Assembly (NCBI GenBank): GCA_023518375.1
Contig: CP068450.1
Coordinates: 248,001 to 312,000 of the forward strand
Length of the DNA stretch: 64,000 nucleotides
Reading direction: 5' to 3'
DNA from: Candidatus Hepatincola sp. Av
Lineage (GTDB): Bacteria; Pseudomonadota; Alphaproteobacteria; WRAU01; Hepatincolaceae
Translations under genes and position numbers: made by a program
Notes under the pieces: model-generated
What the model saw: only the letters and a program-made list of their open reading frames with translations
The model's database searches: none
Told to the model about the DNA's origin: nothing
Part shown: positions 29,553-39,390 of the stretch, piece by piece
How the letters are laid out: each line of letters starts with the position of its first letter
How positions within the stretch are numbered: the first letter of the stretch is position 1

Positions 29553-29682
29553 AAGTAATATATATATAATAAGGTTTGAATTATTGCCATTCTTATTAGT
29601 AAATATAAAATCTTAAAATTTGTTCTTTAGCAGGGCTTTTAATATTGTTTAATATCTATGAGTTTCTCTGCTAGTATCTAAG

Positions 29683-29719
29683 AAAAAAAAGAGGGAAGAC
29701 AATATGTGCCTTCCCTCTT
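29683..29719 (-). terminator. Rho-independent terminator of the alkylsulfatase gene
   Basis: Read on the minus strand, AAGAGGGAAG (29719-29710) pairs with CTTCCCTCTT (29698-29689) across an 11-base loop and is followed by eight T. It lies 38 bases past the alkylsulfatase stop. This is one of the clearest terminators in the window. Confidence 0.9.
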
Positions 29720-29756
29720 AAAAACAGTAAAATAGTTAAATTATTTACTTAAATTA

Positions 29757-31700
29757 TTACGGAGTAACAATATTAAACAAAGGATTAAACTTCACAGAAG
29801 CCTTAAAAACTTTATCTAAAAGTTTTACATCCCCAGTAACTTTAATGCTACCATTTTTAACTCCTTCTGCAAAAGTCATTTCACCAACGTTAACTTTATT
29901 AAAAGTTGCTTTAGTTAAAGTAACAGTAAGATCTGGGTTGTTTTTTAGCTTATGTGAATAAGTAAACACAGTATTTTTTAAACTTATACCATACTCTTCC
30001 TTAATATCTGTGAACTTCCAATTCATTATAACTGAAATGTTAGCAGTTTTTTTCGGATCTAAAGTTATAGCAAAGTAGTCAAAAAACATTGGGATAGTCA
30101 TAGAATTAATTAAATCCTTAGGGATACCCACAGGCAAAGATTTAGGTTTGCCGTTTCTTAATTCATAAGCACCAACTAAGTAGGTGTTTCTCCAAAGTGG
30201 GCTTTCAGCTTGGTAACCTAATTGGTCGTATACAGTAGCTAATAAATTTTTAGCTTTTGTATTATTAGGTTGAGCATACACAGCATGCTTTAATAAGGTA
30301 GCTGCCCATCTATAATCACCTTGATTATAAGCGGTTTGCCCCATACTAATAACTTTATTAATACCACCCATAGCTGCTACATATTTTTTAGATTCTTCTA
30401 CTGGTGGAAGAGGATTTAAGTTAGATGGATTTTCATCAAACCAACCTAAATATCTTTGGTATACTGCTTTAACATTAACACTAACAGTACCATAATATCC
30501 ACGGTTATACCATTTATTAGCAATAGCATCAGGTATTTTAACCATTTCAGCAATTTCATTCATAGTATAACCTTGGTTAGCATAAAATAGAGTTTGATCA
30601 TGTATAGATTTATACATATCTCTTTGGTTTTCTAAATACGTTTGAATATTTTCTTGCCCCCACATTGGCCAGTGGTGAGATTCAAAAATAACATCAGATT
30701 TATCGCCGTATTCATCTATCATAGCATTAATAGATTTCCACCAAGAAACAGCATCTCTAACTTTAGCACCTCTTAGCGTATATAAGTTATGTAAAGTATG
30801 AGTTACTACCTCAGATCCTAAAAGAGCTTTAAATTGTGGGAAATACATTACCATTTCCGATGGAGCCTCTGTATTTGGAGTCATCCAGAAATCTATTTTC
30901 ACTCCACCTATAGTCATTTGTTGGTGGTTATGGTCAATAATTACTGTTGGTGGAATTAAAGAATAAGTACCCTTAGAAGTATTTTTTCCTAAACCTGCAT
31001 CTAATTGCCCTTTAGCACCGGTAGGTAATACTAAACCATAAGGGTACATAGCTCTTCTTAGCATAGCTGTTCCAGCAAATACATTTTCACTTACAGCTTC
31101 TTCTAAGAAACCATCTGGAGCAATTACTGGAATTTTACCAGATTTTACATCTTTTTCATCTATTACACCCCGAACTCCACCAAAGTGGTCAACATGAGAA
31201 TGTGTATAAATTAAAGCAATAACAGGTTTTTTAGGTCTATATTCATAATATAAATCTAAAGCCGCTTTAGCTGAATTTGGTGTTGTCAAAGGGTCAATTA
31301 TTATAATACCTTTTTTGGTTTCTATAATACTCATATTAGATAAATCAGCACCACGAATTTGGTAGATATTATCAGTAACCTTAAATAAACCACTGTAGTT
31401 ATTTAGTATAGCTTGCCGCCATAAACTTGGGTTTACAGTGTTAGGAGCTTCACCTTTTTGAAATTTATAAGCAGAAAAATCCCAAGAAGTTTTAGAACTA
31501 TCTTTAAGGTCTAAAATATTATGGTTAAAATCTGCAATAAAACCCTTTCTTATATCGGCAAAATCTTGCTGATCGCTAAAATTAAGTCCTTTTTTTACTT
31601 TATTATTGGCATTAATAGTTGTTTGTGTTGCATTTGTTGGCTCAACCGCAAATACATTACAAGAAACTAATAGTGCCATTATTACATATAATAATTTCAT
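29757..31700 (-). CDS. exported alkylsulfatase (SdsA1/YjcS family)
   Basis: A 647-residue metallo-beta-lactamase-fold enzyme expected to hydrolyse primary alkyl sulfates such as SDS to alcohol and sulfate. The zinc motif THSHVDH is at residues 166-172. The mid region (about 390-520) is the alkylsulfatase dimerisation domain, and the last 120 residues are the SCP2-like substrate-binding domain. An N-terminal export signal is present. The sequence LVSC ending at Cys14 could act as a lipobox, so a lipoprotein is possible alongside ordinary secretion after CNVFA. The start has GAGGAAG upstream. Monocistronic with a strong terminator. It may detoxify or feed on sulfated surfactants. Confidence 0.93.
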   Translation of the reverse strand: MKLLYVIMALLVSCNVFAVEPTNATQTTINANNKVKKGLNFSDQQDFADIRKGFIADFNHNILDLKDSSKTSWDFSAYKFQKGEAPNTVNPSLWRQAILNNYSGLFKVTDNIYQIRGADLSNMSIIETKKGIIIIDPLTTPNSAKAALDLYYEYRPKKPVIALIYTHSHVDHFGGVRGVIDEKDVKSGKIPVIAPDGFLEEAVSENVFAGTAMLRRAMYPYGLVLPTGAKGQLDAGLGKNTSKGTYSLIPPTVIIDHNHQQMTIGGVKIDFWMTPNTEAPSEMVMYFPQFKALLGSEVVTHTLHNLYTLRGAKVRDAVSWWKSINAMIDEYGDKSDVIFESHHWPMWGQENIQTYLENQRDMYKSIHDQTLFYANQGYTMNEIAEMVKIPDAIANKWYNRGYYGTVSVNVKAVYQRYLGWFDENPSNLNPLPPVEESKKYVAAMGGINKVISMGQTAYNQGDYRWAATLLKHAVYAQPNNTKAKNLLATVYDQLGYQAESPLWRNTYLVGAYELRNGKPKSLPVGIPKDLINSMTIPMFFDYFAITLDPKKTANISVIMNWKFTDIKEEYGISLKNTVFTYSHKLKNNPDLTVTLTKATFNKVNVGEMTFAEGVKNGSIKVTGDVKLLDKVFKASVKFNPLFNIVTP

Positions 31701-32225
31701 TGTTTCTTCCTCAGTTTATTATAATTAATCTAACCTTTATTAAGGTAAGCAATTTAATATCAAAATACTAACATAATAAATGGTTATTACAAAATTTGAT
31801 GATAAATATTATTGTTAATTATTAATCAATAAACTGTAAAAAGGTAAGTAAAATAGAATACCTAGTTGTTGGTTGTGTTAATAACACTATTTTTTTATCA
31901 ACTATTTTATAAGAGGAAAATTTTTATAAGTATAAGATTCTTAAAAAAAGAGTTACTAATTATTATTAACCTCTTGGAAAACTAGGTATTTCATAATGTA
32001 TCACCACAGAGTAACAATTATATTATACAATAACGAATCAAGTTTGCCGCTATCTAACAATTTTATATCAAATGTTTTATTAATTATAACTTTAATATTA
32101 ATGTAACTTTTGATAGTTATTAAGTCATTATAATATTTTCAATATAGTAAAATTATTAAAACTCAAATTATACAAAATTAACATAATAAAAAGGCTAATT
32201 AAGATAAAATAACTACAATAACCTT
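31701..32225. other. gap of 525 bases upstream of the alkylsulfatase gene
   Basis: AT-rich sequence between two minus-strand genes. It should hold the alkylsulfatase promoter, but no convincing -35/-10 pair was fixed. A short hairpin ACCTT/AAGGT lies near 31733-31746. No gene or RNA recognised. Confidence 0.4.
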
Positions 32226-33500
32226 TTAAATAAAAGTAAGAAAAAATAGAATACTTATTACAATAGTTGCCTTAGGAGTAGTTTTGATCCTTCCTGCTAT
32301 TAACTGTACTAAACTATAAGATATAAAACCAATAGCTATACCATTAACAATAGAATGGGTTAAGGGCATAGAAATAATACATAACAAGGCAGGAAAATAT
32401 TCTAGTTCATTATCCCATGGTAATTGTTTTACACTACTTCCCATTAATAAACCAATAAAAATAAGTAAAGGAGAAGTAGCCCACAGGGGAATTAAAGTTA
32501 AAAGGGGTGAAAAAAACACCATAATAAAGAATAAAATGCCTACTATAATAGGTACAATACCAGTTTTGGCACCAAGTGGTATACCCATATTACTTTCTAA
32601 AAATAAACCATTGGGAGGAGAGCCCAACAAAGTAGCTATACTAGAAGTTATTCCTTTAGTAAAATATAATTTTTTAATATTGCCAGATAATTCATTTTCA
32701 GTTTTACTTAAATAAGAATAGCCTAGAATTGTAGCTAGGGTATCAAAGTTTGCAGCTAGCAATAGCCCTAAAATAGCTGAAAAAATAGAAATACGGGCAA
32801 GGTTATTGAAGTCATATTCCAAAAAAGGAATATTGCTTAAATTAGCGTTTATAATTCCACTAAAATGAGTTTCTTTAGTAAGATAGGCATAAAAGCTAAG
32901 GGCGATAATAACTAAAAATGTTACATAATTCTTTTTATAAGAATGGGCAACAATTAAAATTAACAAACTAATTGCTGTTAATAACACTGTATGGCTATGG
33001 ATATTACCTAAGGTAATAAAGGTATGGCTATCGGGGATAACAATGCCAGCATTTTTTAGCCCAATAAATAAAATAAAGAAACCAATTCCTGATGAAATAG
33101 ATGTTTTAAGGCTTGCTGGTAAAGCTGAATTTAAAAATTCTTTAGATACAAAAAAACTACAAATTATTACAATAATGGCACAAATTAATGAAATAACTAA
33201 AGCATTCCCATAAGTAAAGCCCATGCCTAACATAATGGTATAAGAAACAATAATGGTAATAGTAGAGGTAGGTCCCATAATAAGGGGTAGGTTGGTAATT
33301 AAACCTAATAAAATACAAGAAGCTGCCATTGTTAAACAAATAGACATAAAAGCAACATTAACATTAATACCAACGGAAGATAAGAATGCTGGTAAAACAA
33401 ATATTATATAAGAGGTAATAGTAAAAATAACTAAACCAGCATATATTTCTTTAGAAAGAGTAGTGCCTCTTTCTTGAATTTTAAAAAATTTTTCTAACAT
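32226..33500 (-). CDS. NCS2/AzgA-type purine permease
   Basis: A 424-residue inner-membrane transporter with about 12-14 helices, resembling the NCS2 AzgA/PbuG branch that imports adenine, guanine or hypoxanthine with protons. N-terminal FFKIQERGTTLSKEIYAGLVIFTITSYIIFVLPAFLSSVG is typical of the branch. The usual P-G-M-G-L-N-A motif in helix 3 is replaced by MGPTSTITIIV, so the substrate may differ. ETNMG in the usual family motif is seen as ESNMGIPLGAKTGIVPI. It may form a unit with the upstream nitronate monooxygenase gene (33 bases apart). Confidence 0.82.
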   Translation of the reverse strand: MLEKFFKIQERGTTLSKEIYAGLVIFTITSYIIFVLPAFLSSVGINVNVAFMSICLTMAASCILLGLITNLPLIMGPTSTITIIVSYTIMLGMGFTYGNALVISLICAIIVIICSFFVSKEFLNSALPASLKTSISSGIGFFILFIGLKNAGIVIPDSHTFITLGNIHSHTVLLTAISLLILIVAHSYKKNYVTFLVIIALSFYAYLTKETHFSGIINANLSNIPFLEYDFNNLARISIFSAILGLLLAANFDTLATILGYSYLSKTENELSGNIKKLYFTKGITSSIATLLGSPPNGLFLESNMGIPLGAKTGIVPIIVGILFFIMVFFSPLLTLIPLWATSPLLIFIGLLMGSSVKQLPWDNELEYFPALLCIISMPLTHSIVNGIAIGFISYSLVQLIAGRIKTTPKATIVISILFFLTFI

Positions 33501-33533
33501 GTAAAACCACCCTTTGTAAAATTATTAATAGTA

Positions 33534-34574
33534 TTAAATTGTTTTATATTTATTTTGTAAACTCAATATTAAGTTATTGATAGGTTGAATTTTTAAATTA
33601 TCTTGGTTACTACCCGCCCAAACAGAAGTATATTCAAGGTTTAAATTTTGTCTTGCTAACTCTCTTAATTGGCTAGTATGAAAGTGTTGTATTGGAAACT
33701 CATATATTTCATTTTTATTACAATCATTTATTATTTTTATAAGTTTATTTTGTATTCCTCTGGCATACCTTCCAGTTATATTTTTACTTATAGCTGTAAT
33801 TTTTTTATTTATAATATACTCTTTAATATTTGTAGGAAGGTTACTTTCTGCTACCATCATAAAAGCTGTACCTAGTTGAATATAATTAGCTCCTGCTTTA
33901 AAAAAATCTACCATATTATTAATAGCAATTCCTCCAGCCGCTACTATTATTGTTTTTTTATCTATTTTTCTTATTGAATTTAATAATTCTAAAGTTGTAG
34001 CGTTATTAGGTTTAGTTGGTAAAAAACTACCCTGATGCCCCCCAGCCTCAAACCCTTGTAAAATAACGGCATCACTTCCATTATCAACTAAATAAGTAAA
34101 CTCTTCATAGCTAGTTGCTGTCCCTATAATTTTAATATTATTTTCTTTTAAGTATTTTATTGAACTCTTATTTAAAAAACCAAAAGTTGTACTAACTATA
34201 GGTATTTTTTCTTTTACTAATAAGTTTATATAATCCTTCTCTAAAACAGTTGGGGGAACTGTAAAATTCTTATTTGTTTGTGTGTTTTTTAAGCTCTGTT
34301 CTATAGTTATAATAGGATTTGCTTTTTTGAAAACTTGTTCTTTTTTTCTTGGTTTTTCTATAAATAAATTAACCATGAAAGGTTCTTTGGTAAGGCTTTT
34401 GGTTTCTTTAATAAATTTTTGTAAAAGCTCTAAAGATAAATAGCCAGCCGGTATACTACCTAGCATGCCCGCATTACAAACTGTAGCAACTAATAAAGGA
34501 TTAACAATACCACCCGCCATTGGTGCTTGAATAATATTATATTTTAAATTAAGTAAAGAGTTTTTAGATTCCAT
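33534..34574 (-). CDS. nitronate monooxygenase (2-nitropropane dioxygenase family)
   Basis: A 346-residue TIM-barrel flavoenzyme that oxidises nitronates such as propionate 3-nitronate, using FMN. Motifs: N-terminal IIQAPMAGGIVNP, central DAVILQGFEAGGHQGSF with the catalytic His, then AAGGI and GANYIQLGTAFM for FMN phosphate binding. Transcribed leftward with the permease gene. Divergent from proS across a 216-base region that must hold both promoters. The family also includes enoyl-ACP reductase FabK, but the AGGHxG context favours nitronate monooxygenase. Confidence 0.85.
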   Translation of the reverse strand: MESKNSLLNLKYNIIQAPMAGGIVNPLLVATVCNAGMLGSIPAGYLSLELLQKFIKETKSLTKEPFMVNLFIEKPRKKEQVFKKANPIITIEQSLKNTQTNKNFTVPPTVLEKDYINLLVKEKIPIVSTTFGFLNKSSIKYLKENNIKIIGTATSYEEFTYLVDNGSDAVILQGFEAGGHQGSFLPTKPNNATTLELLNSIRKIDKKTIIVAAGGIAINNMVDFFKAGANYIQLGTAFMMVAESNLPTNIKEYIINKKITAISKNITGRYARGIQNKLIKIINDCNKNEIYEFPIQHFHTSQLRELARQNLNLEYTSVWAGSNQDNLKIQPINNLILSLQNKYKTI

Positions 34575-34790
34575 ATATAGCCTTTTACTTGTTACTAATG
34601 CCTAAAATATTTTGTGCCAATGTATTTGTATCTTTTAAACTAAGTAAAAATGCTGTTACGTTAATAATAACTACAATTCTTTTATTTACAAATAGAAAAA
34701 AACATTATAGGATTTTTTATATTAAATTTATTTAATATTATTATTTTATCTGTTTTTATTAATCAAACACTGAACCTTGCAGGTTGTTTT

Positions 34791-36116
34791 ATGCTACTAT
34801 CAAAGTATTTCTTACCTATTTTAAAAGAAAACTCTAAAGATGCTACTATCATTTCCCATAATTTAATGCTAAGAGCTGGTCTTATTCGGCAAACAGTTTC
34901 AGGTATATATACGTGGTTACCTTTGGGCTTAAAAGTATTAAATAAAGTATTTGATGTAGTTAAAAATGAAATGGATAGGGCAGAAGCCTTACAGTTATTA
35001 ATGCCAACAATTCAGTCAGCTGATATTTGGCAAGAAAGTGGGCGTTATGAATCTTATGGTTTAGAATTATTAAGAATAAAAGATCGTCATCAAAAAGATT
35101 TACTTTATGGACCCACCAATGAAGAGCAAATCACTAAAATCTTTAAAGATAATATAAAATCTTACAAGAATTTACCATTAAATTTATACCATATTCAATG
35201 GAAATTCCGTGATGAAATCCGCCCTAGATTTGGCGTAATGCGAGGTAGAGAGTTCTTAATGAAAGATGCCTATTCCTTTGATGTATCCGAACATGAAGCT
35301 AGTATATCTTACAAAAAAATGTTTGCAGCTTACCTAAGAATTTTTAAAGAGCTTTCTCTTACTGCAATCCCTATGAAAGCCGATAATGGTGATATGGGAG
35401 GCGAGCTAAGCCACGAATTTATGATCTTAGCTGAAACAGGGGAATCTCAAGTTTATTTTGATAAAGCCTTGCAACAACAAGAATTAGTTGCCAATACAAT
35501 TAATTATAATACAGATCCCGAAAAAATCTTTCAAGCCTATACAGGCTTTTACGCAGTAACAGAGGAAAAGCATAACCCGACCGACCCAATCTTTTTAATA
35601 AAAAAAGATAATATAATTAGCGGTAGAGGTATTGAAATTGGGCATATTTTTTATTTAGGCACAAAATATAGTGAAGCCTTAGGGGCAAAAGTATTAGATA
35701 AAAACGGTAAGAATATTGATGTTTGTATGGGCTGTTATGGTATAGGTATTAGCCGTTTACTTGGTGCCATTATAGAAGTTCACCACGATTCAAAAGGAAT
35801 TATTTGGCCTAAAAGTATTGCTCCATTTAAAGTAATTATTAATGCTTTAGGGCAAGATGATAATATTTTAGCCACTAGTTTAAAAATATATAATTCTTTA
35901 ATTAATGCTGGCATAGATGTGCTATACAACGATAAAGATGAAAGTGCTGGCGTAAAACTAGCTACTGCCGACCTAATAGGAATTCCTTACCAAATTAACA
36001 TTGGAAAACAAAGCCTAGCAAAAGGTAATTTAGAATTGAAAGATCGTTCTAACAATGTGGTTTCTCATTTTACCATTAATAATATGGTAGAATTGGTAAA
36101 GGTTTTACAATCATAA
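34791..36116 (+). CDS. proS: prolyl-tRNA synthetase, short alphaproteobacterial type
   Basis: A 441-residue class II synthetase charging tRNA-Pro. The class II motifs are visible: RAGLIRQTVSGIYTWLPLG near the N-terminus, GPTNEEQIT and FRDEIRPRFGVMRGREFLMKDAYSF, and motif 3 GIGISRLLGAIIEVHHDSKGIIWP. The roughly 180-residue editing insertion of the E. coli type is absent, which is characteristic of alphaproteobacterial ProRS. A C-terminal anticodon-binding domain follows. proS-lolC-lolD-dnaE is a conserved alphaproteobacterial order. Confidence 0.96.
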   Translation: MLLSKYFLPILKENSKDATIISHNLMLRAGLIRQTVSGIYTWLPLGLKVLNKVFDVVKNEMDRAEALQLLMPTIQSADIWQESGRYESYGLELLRIKDRHQKDLLYGPTNEEQITKIFKDNIKSYKNLPLNLYHIQWKFRDEIRPRFGVMRGREFLMKDAYSFDVSEHEASISYKKMFAAYLRIFKELSLTAIPMKADNGDMGGELSHEFMILAETGESQVYFDKALQQQELVANTINYNTDPEKIFQAYTGFYAVTEEKHNPTDPIFLIKKDNIISGRGIEIGHIFYLGTKYSEALGAKVLDKNGKNIDVCMGCYGIGISRLLGAIIEVHHDSKGIIWPKSIAPFKVIINALGQDDNILATSLKIYNSLINAGIDVLYNDKDESAGVKLATADLIGIPYQINIGKQSLAKGNLELKDRSNNVVSHFTINNMVELVKVLQS

Positions 36117-36197
36117 TTTTTTAATATAATTAGTTTAGGCAATAGCTTATAAATTAGCTGTTGATGCTATTGTAGATTGCAAGGAGTGCATAACATA

Positions 36198-37448
36198 ATG
36201 AAGTTAGAGTGGTTAATTGCCACAAGATATTTAAAATCAAAACGTAAAGAAAGTTTTGTAGCATTTATATCTTGGTTTTCATTAATTGGCATTATGTTAG
36301 GAGTAGCAGTTTTAATTATTGTCATGTCGGTTATGAATGGTTTTCGTAAAGAAATGGTAAGGAATATCATTGGTGCAGAAGGGCATGTTTTTGTATATGC
36401 CAATACCCAACAATTCCCTGAATATAATCAAACTATTGCTGAAATCAAAAAAAATCCTAATGTTATTATGGTAGCCCCAGTTATTAAGGCTCAGGTATTA
36501 GTTACTAACGGTAATTATAGTTCAGGGACAGAAATTTATGGTTTAACTCTTGAAGATTTAAAAACTAGGCATATTTTTTACGATAATTTAAAAAATAATA
36601 TGGAAGAAAATGCTTTAGAGTCTTTTACCAACAATGAAAAGATTATTTTTCTAGGCAGAGCAATGGCTAGAAACTTACAAGTAAAAGTAGGCAGTACCCT
36701 TACTATTATTTCTCCTACGGGCTATGTTACGGCCTTAGGTTCTATGCCTTCATTAATTACTGTAAAAGTAGGGGGTGTTATTGATACTGGTATGTATCAA
36801 TACGATGTGAGTACTTTAATTATGCCCTTTGGTTTAGCCCAGTCTTTTTTTCATTATGAAAATACGGCACAGCGGTTAGATGTATTTTTAAAAGACCCTT
36901 ATAACCTTAAAAGTATCAAACAAGAACTATACTTAGCTGTGAAAAATGGTTACTTAGAAACATGGGAAGATAATAATAAATACCTAATTAATGCCCTAGA
37001 GGTTGAAAGAAATGTAATGTTTTTAATTTTATCTTTAGTAATTTTAATAGCGGCATTTAATATTGTTTCAGCTTTAACTATGTTAGTACGTTCTAAAACT
37101 AAAGAAATAGCTATTTTAAGAACTTTAGGGCTAAGTAAAAAAGCAATTTTAACAATTTTTTTATTAATTGGTTTAAGAATTGGGCTTATGGGAACTATAC
37201 TAGGAACTATTTTAGGTGTTGTTTTTAGTTTAAATATTGAAACAATTAGGCAGGGGCTTGAGTACTTATTAGGTATTAATTTATTTTCAGAAGAAATTTA
37301 TTTTTTATCTAAATTACCAGCCGATGTCCATTCAGTTCAAATTATATTAATTATAGGTTTAACTTTATTTTTTGCTTTAAGTTCAGCCATTTACCCAGCG
37401 TGGAAGGCATATAAAATTAAACCCTCTGAGGGAATAAAATATGAATAA
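36198..37448 (+). CDS. lolC: lipoprotein-releasing system permease LolC/LolE
   Basis: A 416-residue inner-membrane ABC permease (FtsX/MacB topology): one N-terminal helix, a large periplasmic domain (about residues 50-265), then three helices. With LolD it extracts outer-membrane lipoproteins from the inner membrane and hands them to LolA. The start is ATG 36198 with AAGGAG upstream; the in-frame TTG at 36177 lacks a site. The C-terminal YPAWKAYKIKPSEGIKYE is the family ending. A single permease gene suggests a homodimeric LolCE-type (LolF-like) system. It overlaps lolD by eight bases. Confidence 0.93.
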   Translation: MKLEWLIATRYLKSKRKESFVAFISWFSLIGIMLGVAVLIIVMSVMNGFRKEMVRNIIGAEGHVFVYANTQQFPEYNQTIAEIKKNPNVIMVAPVIKAQVLVTNGNYSSGTEIYGLTLEDLKTRHIFYDNLKNNMEENALESFTNNEKIIFLGRAMARNLQVKVGSTLTIISPTGYVTALGSMPSLITVKVGGVIDTGMYQYDVSTLIMPFGLAQSFFHYENTAQRLDVFLKDPYNLKSIKQELYLAVKNGYLETWEDNNKYLINALEVERNVMFLILSLVILIAAFNIVSALTMLVRSKTKEIAILRTLGLSKKAILTIFLLIGLRIGLMGTILGTILGVVFSLNIETIRQGLEYLLGINLFSEEIYFLSKLPADVHSVQIILIIGLTLFFALSSAIYPAWKAYKIKPSEGIKYE

Positions 37449-38151
37449 GGCAAGTATTTTAGAAGCTAAAAAATTAAGTAAAAGCTATATCCAAGCTAAT
37501 AAAGAATTATTAGTTTTTAAAGATGTAAGTTTTAGTTTACAGGAGGGGGAAGTAGTAGCCCTTGTAGGAGCCAGTGGTTCAGGTAAAACCTCTTTATTAA
37601 ATATCTTAGGTATGCTAGATACTCCATGTAGTGGTACGCTACTACTTAAACAACAAGATGTTAGTAAAATAACAGATGAAGAAAAAACTAAACTACGGGG
37701 GCAAAATATTGGTTTTGTTTTTCAATTTCATAATTTATTACCAGACTTTAACGCCTTAGAAAATATTATAATTCCACAAATTATTAATGGTATAAATAAA
37801 AATACCGCCACAATGAATGCCTTAGATATGTTAAGCTCGGTTGGTTTAAAGCAGAAAGCAAATTCTTTTCCTAGTAATTTATCAGGCGGAGAACAACAAA
37901 GGGTAGCTCTAGCCCGAGCCCTAGTTATGCAGCCAAAGCTATTAATAGCCGATGAACCTACAGGTAACCTAGATGCTACCACTACTAAAGAGGTTTTTGC
38001 TTTAATGTTAGAACTAGTTAAAAAACACAAAATTGCTATTATTCTAGCAACTCATAACTTAAATTTAGCCAGTTCAGTCCATAGAATTATAGAAATTACC
38101 AATAAAAAGTTAGTAACTCATACTAAAATTAATAGTAATATTTTTACTTAA
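37441..38151 (+). CDS. lolD: lipoprotein-releasing ABC transporter ATPase LolD
   Basis: A 236-residue ABC ATPase powering lipoprotein release. Walker A GASGSGKT begins at residue 43, the Q-loop is in FVFQFHNLLPDF, the signature is LSGGEQQR, Walker B is LLIADEPTG and the switch His is in ATHN. The overlap with lolC by eight bases indicates translational coupling. A 1.24 kb non-coding stretch follows. Confidence 0.95.
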   Translation: MNKASILEAKKLSKSYIQANKELLVFKDVSFSLQEGEVVALVGASGSGKTSLLNILGMLDTPCSGTLLLKQQDVSKITDEEKTKLRGQNIGFVFQFHNLLPDFNALENIIIPQIINGINKNTATMNALDMLSSVGLKQKANSFPSNLSGGEQQRVALARALVMQPKLLIADEPTGNLDATTTKEVFALMLELVKKHKIAIILATHNLNLASSVHRIIEITNKKLVTHTKINSNIFT

Positions 38152-39241
38152 TAATTTACCTTTTGAAAATATTTTGCATATTTTATAAAATTAATGCTTT
38201 ACAAAATAATAAGAATAGTATATAATACAAAAATAATATGGTAGGTTTGTTGTGGGTTATTACTTAAATAAACACATATTATCTTTAGTTTCTTAATTGA
38301 ATTATCCTTTGTAAAAGAATTTTAATTTTTGTATATTTTCCTACAGAAGCTTTAGCCTAGCTAAGGTATTAGGTAGCTTTTAGTATATCAGCATTATTTT
38401 TTTAATTCATAAATGTTTAAGACATTGCTTAAAAGTTAGCTGAATTAAAACCTATAATACTAACTTATCCTAAAATGCTACTTGTTAAGGTAAATAGTCT
38501 GTAGGAGGTATATTTTCTACTATATTAAGGTTTAATAACCATAATATACTGAATTTAAAATAACCTTTTAAAGCAAAAATTAAAGTTTTGCAAATTACAA
38601 GTTCTAATATACCGAGTTTGCTCAAGGCAACGTAAGCATAATACTCAATTTTTTAACTAAAGTCGCTGATAGTTCCATATGTAAATTCATAGATAATTTA
38701 CATACTTTATTAATTATAACTACAGCTAAGTTTGTTAATTTAAGAATAGGTATGGCAACAACCATAATGAAGTTGTATCTATGTATAATCATTCATACTA
38801 GAATCTCTTGGGTAGTAGGCAACTATTACCCAAGAAGATTCATTGCTATAAAAGTATAGCTTTTTAAATAGAAGAATTTTTTAAATTGAAGAATATTGCT
38901 CTTATCTTACTAGCAAATAATAATTAGCAAAATATTTTACTTTTCTAAGTAAAAGGCATATTGCCTTATTTTACTTCTTCCAAAAAAAACAAACTTGCAG
39001 CATTGTAAGCCATATCTGTCTACACCTATAATTGATATTATTTTTGGTATAAAAAAAATTCTTCAATTATTATTATATTAAAATACTTCTTTTTTAATTT
39101 TTTTACATTACTTATAAATAATTTAATAATAAGTAGTATTTAGCAACATTTATTAGCTAAATAATATTATTAATTTAATAGAATTAGCAACTTTAATTAT
39201 TACATAATAAATTTTTATGTAACAATATAAACTAACTCTTT
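38152..39241. other. long non-coding stretch between lolD and dnaE
   Basis: About 1.1 kb without a gene-like frame, the largest gap in the window. It carries several good hairpins: CTTTAGC/GCTAAGG near 38349-38365, a 10-bp perfect stem TATGTAAATT/AATTTACATA (38678-38704), and the double hairpin at 38801-38865 listed separately. No tRNA T-loop or anticodon arm was recognised. It may be decayed gene space, possibly with a small RNA. Confidence 0.5.
38801..38865 (+). ncRNA. candidate small RNA 3' end: two hairpins then a T tract
   Basis: The first hairpin pairs 38801-38817 with 38824-38841 (17 pairs, one G-U, one bulged A; loop GGCAAC), unusually stable for this AT-rich gap. It is followed by GCTATA-AAAG-TATAGC (38845-38860) and five T (38861-38865), which has the form of an intrinsic terminator. 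No promoter or gene was tied to it. Candidate only. Confidence 0.35.
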
Positions 39242-39297
39242 TTGTTTGATAAAAACTTGATATTATAATATGTTAATAATATATAGTATTATTAACA
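39242..39297 (+). promoter_or_regulatory. probable dnaE promoter with inverted repeat at the start site
   Basis: TTGTTT (39242-39247), 16 bases, then TATAAT (39264-39269). An 11-bp perfect inverted repeat, TGTTAATAATA (39271-39281) with TATTATTAACA (39287-39297), covers the expected transcription start. The leader to the dnaE ATG would be about 115 bases. Confidence 0.5.
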
Positions 39298-39390
39298 ATA
39301 AAAACTATCTTAAACCATTTAGTATAATTTTATACTAAGCCTGAAAACAGGTAAAACTATTAGAAATTACTTAATTCAATTTATTATACT

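Larger units (their letters stand above)
27374..29561. repeat. tandem duplication, two units of 1094 bp
   Basis: The segment 27374-28467 is repeated almost exactly at 28468-29561, offset 1094 bases. Each unit contains about 83 bases of upstream sequence (including the promoter and ribosome-site region) plus one complete glycosyltransferase gene. The octamer ATAAGGTT lies at the start of each unit and again at 29569-29576 after the second, which fits duplication through short homology. The copies differ at scattered bases, concentrated in the second half, so this is not a simple assembly duplicate. Confidence 0.92.

Noticed and set aside
38152-39390. tRNA or other stable RNA gene in the long lolD-dnaE gap
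   Set aside because: No T-arm consensus, anticodon arm or CCA-like acceptor pairing was recognised.
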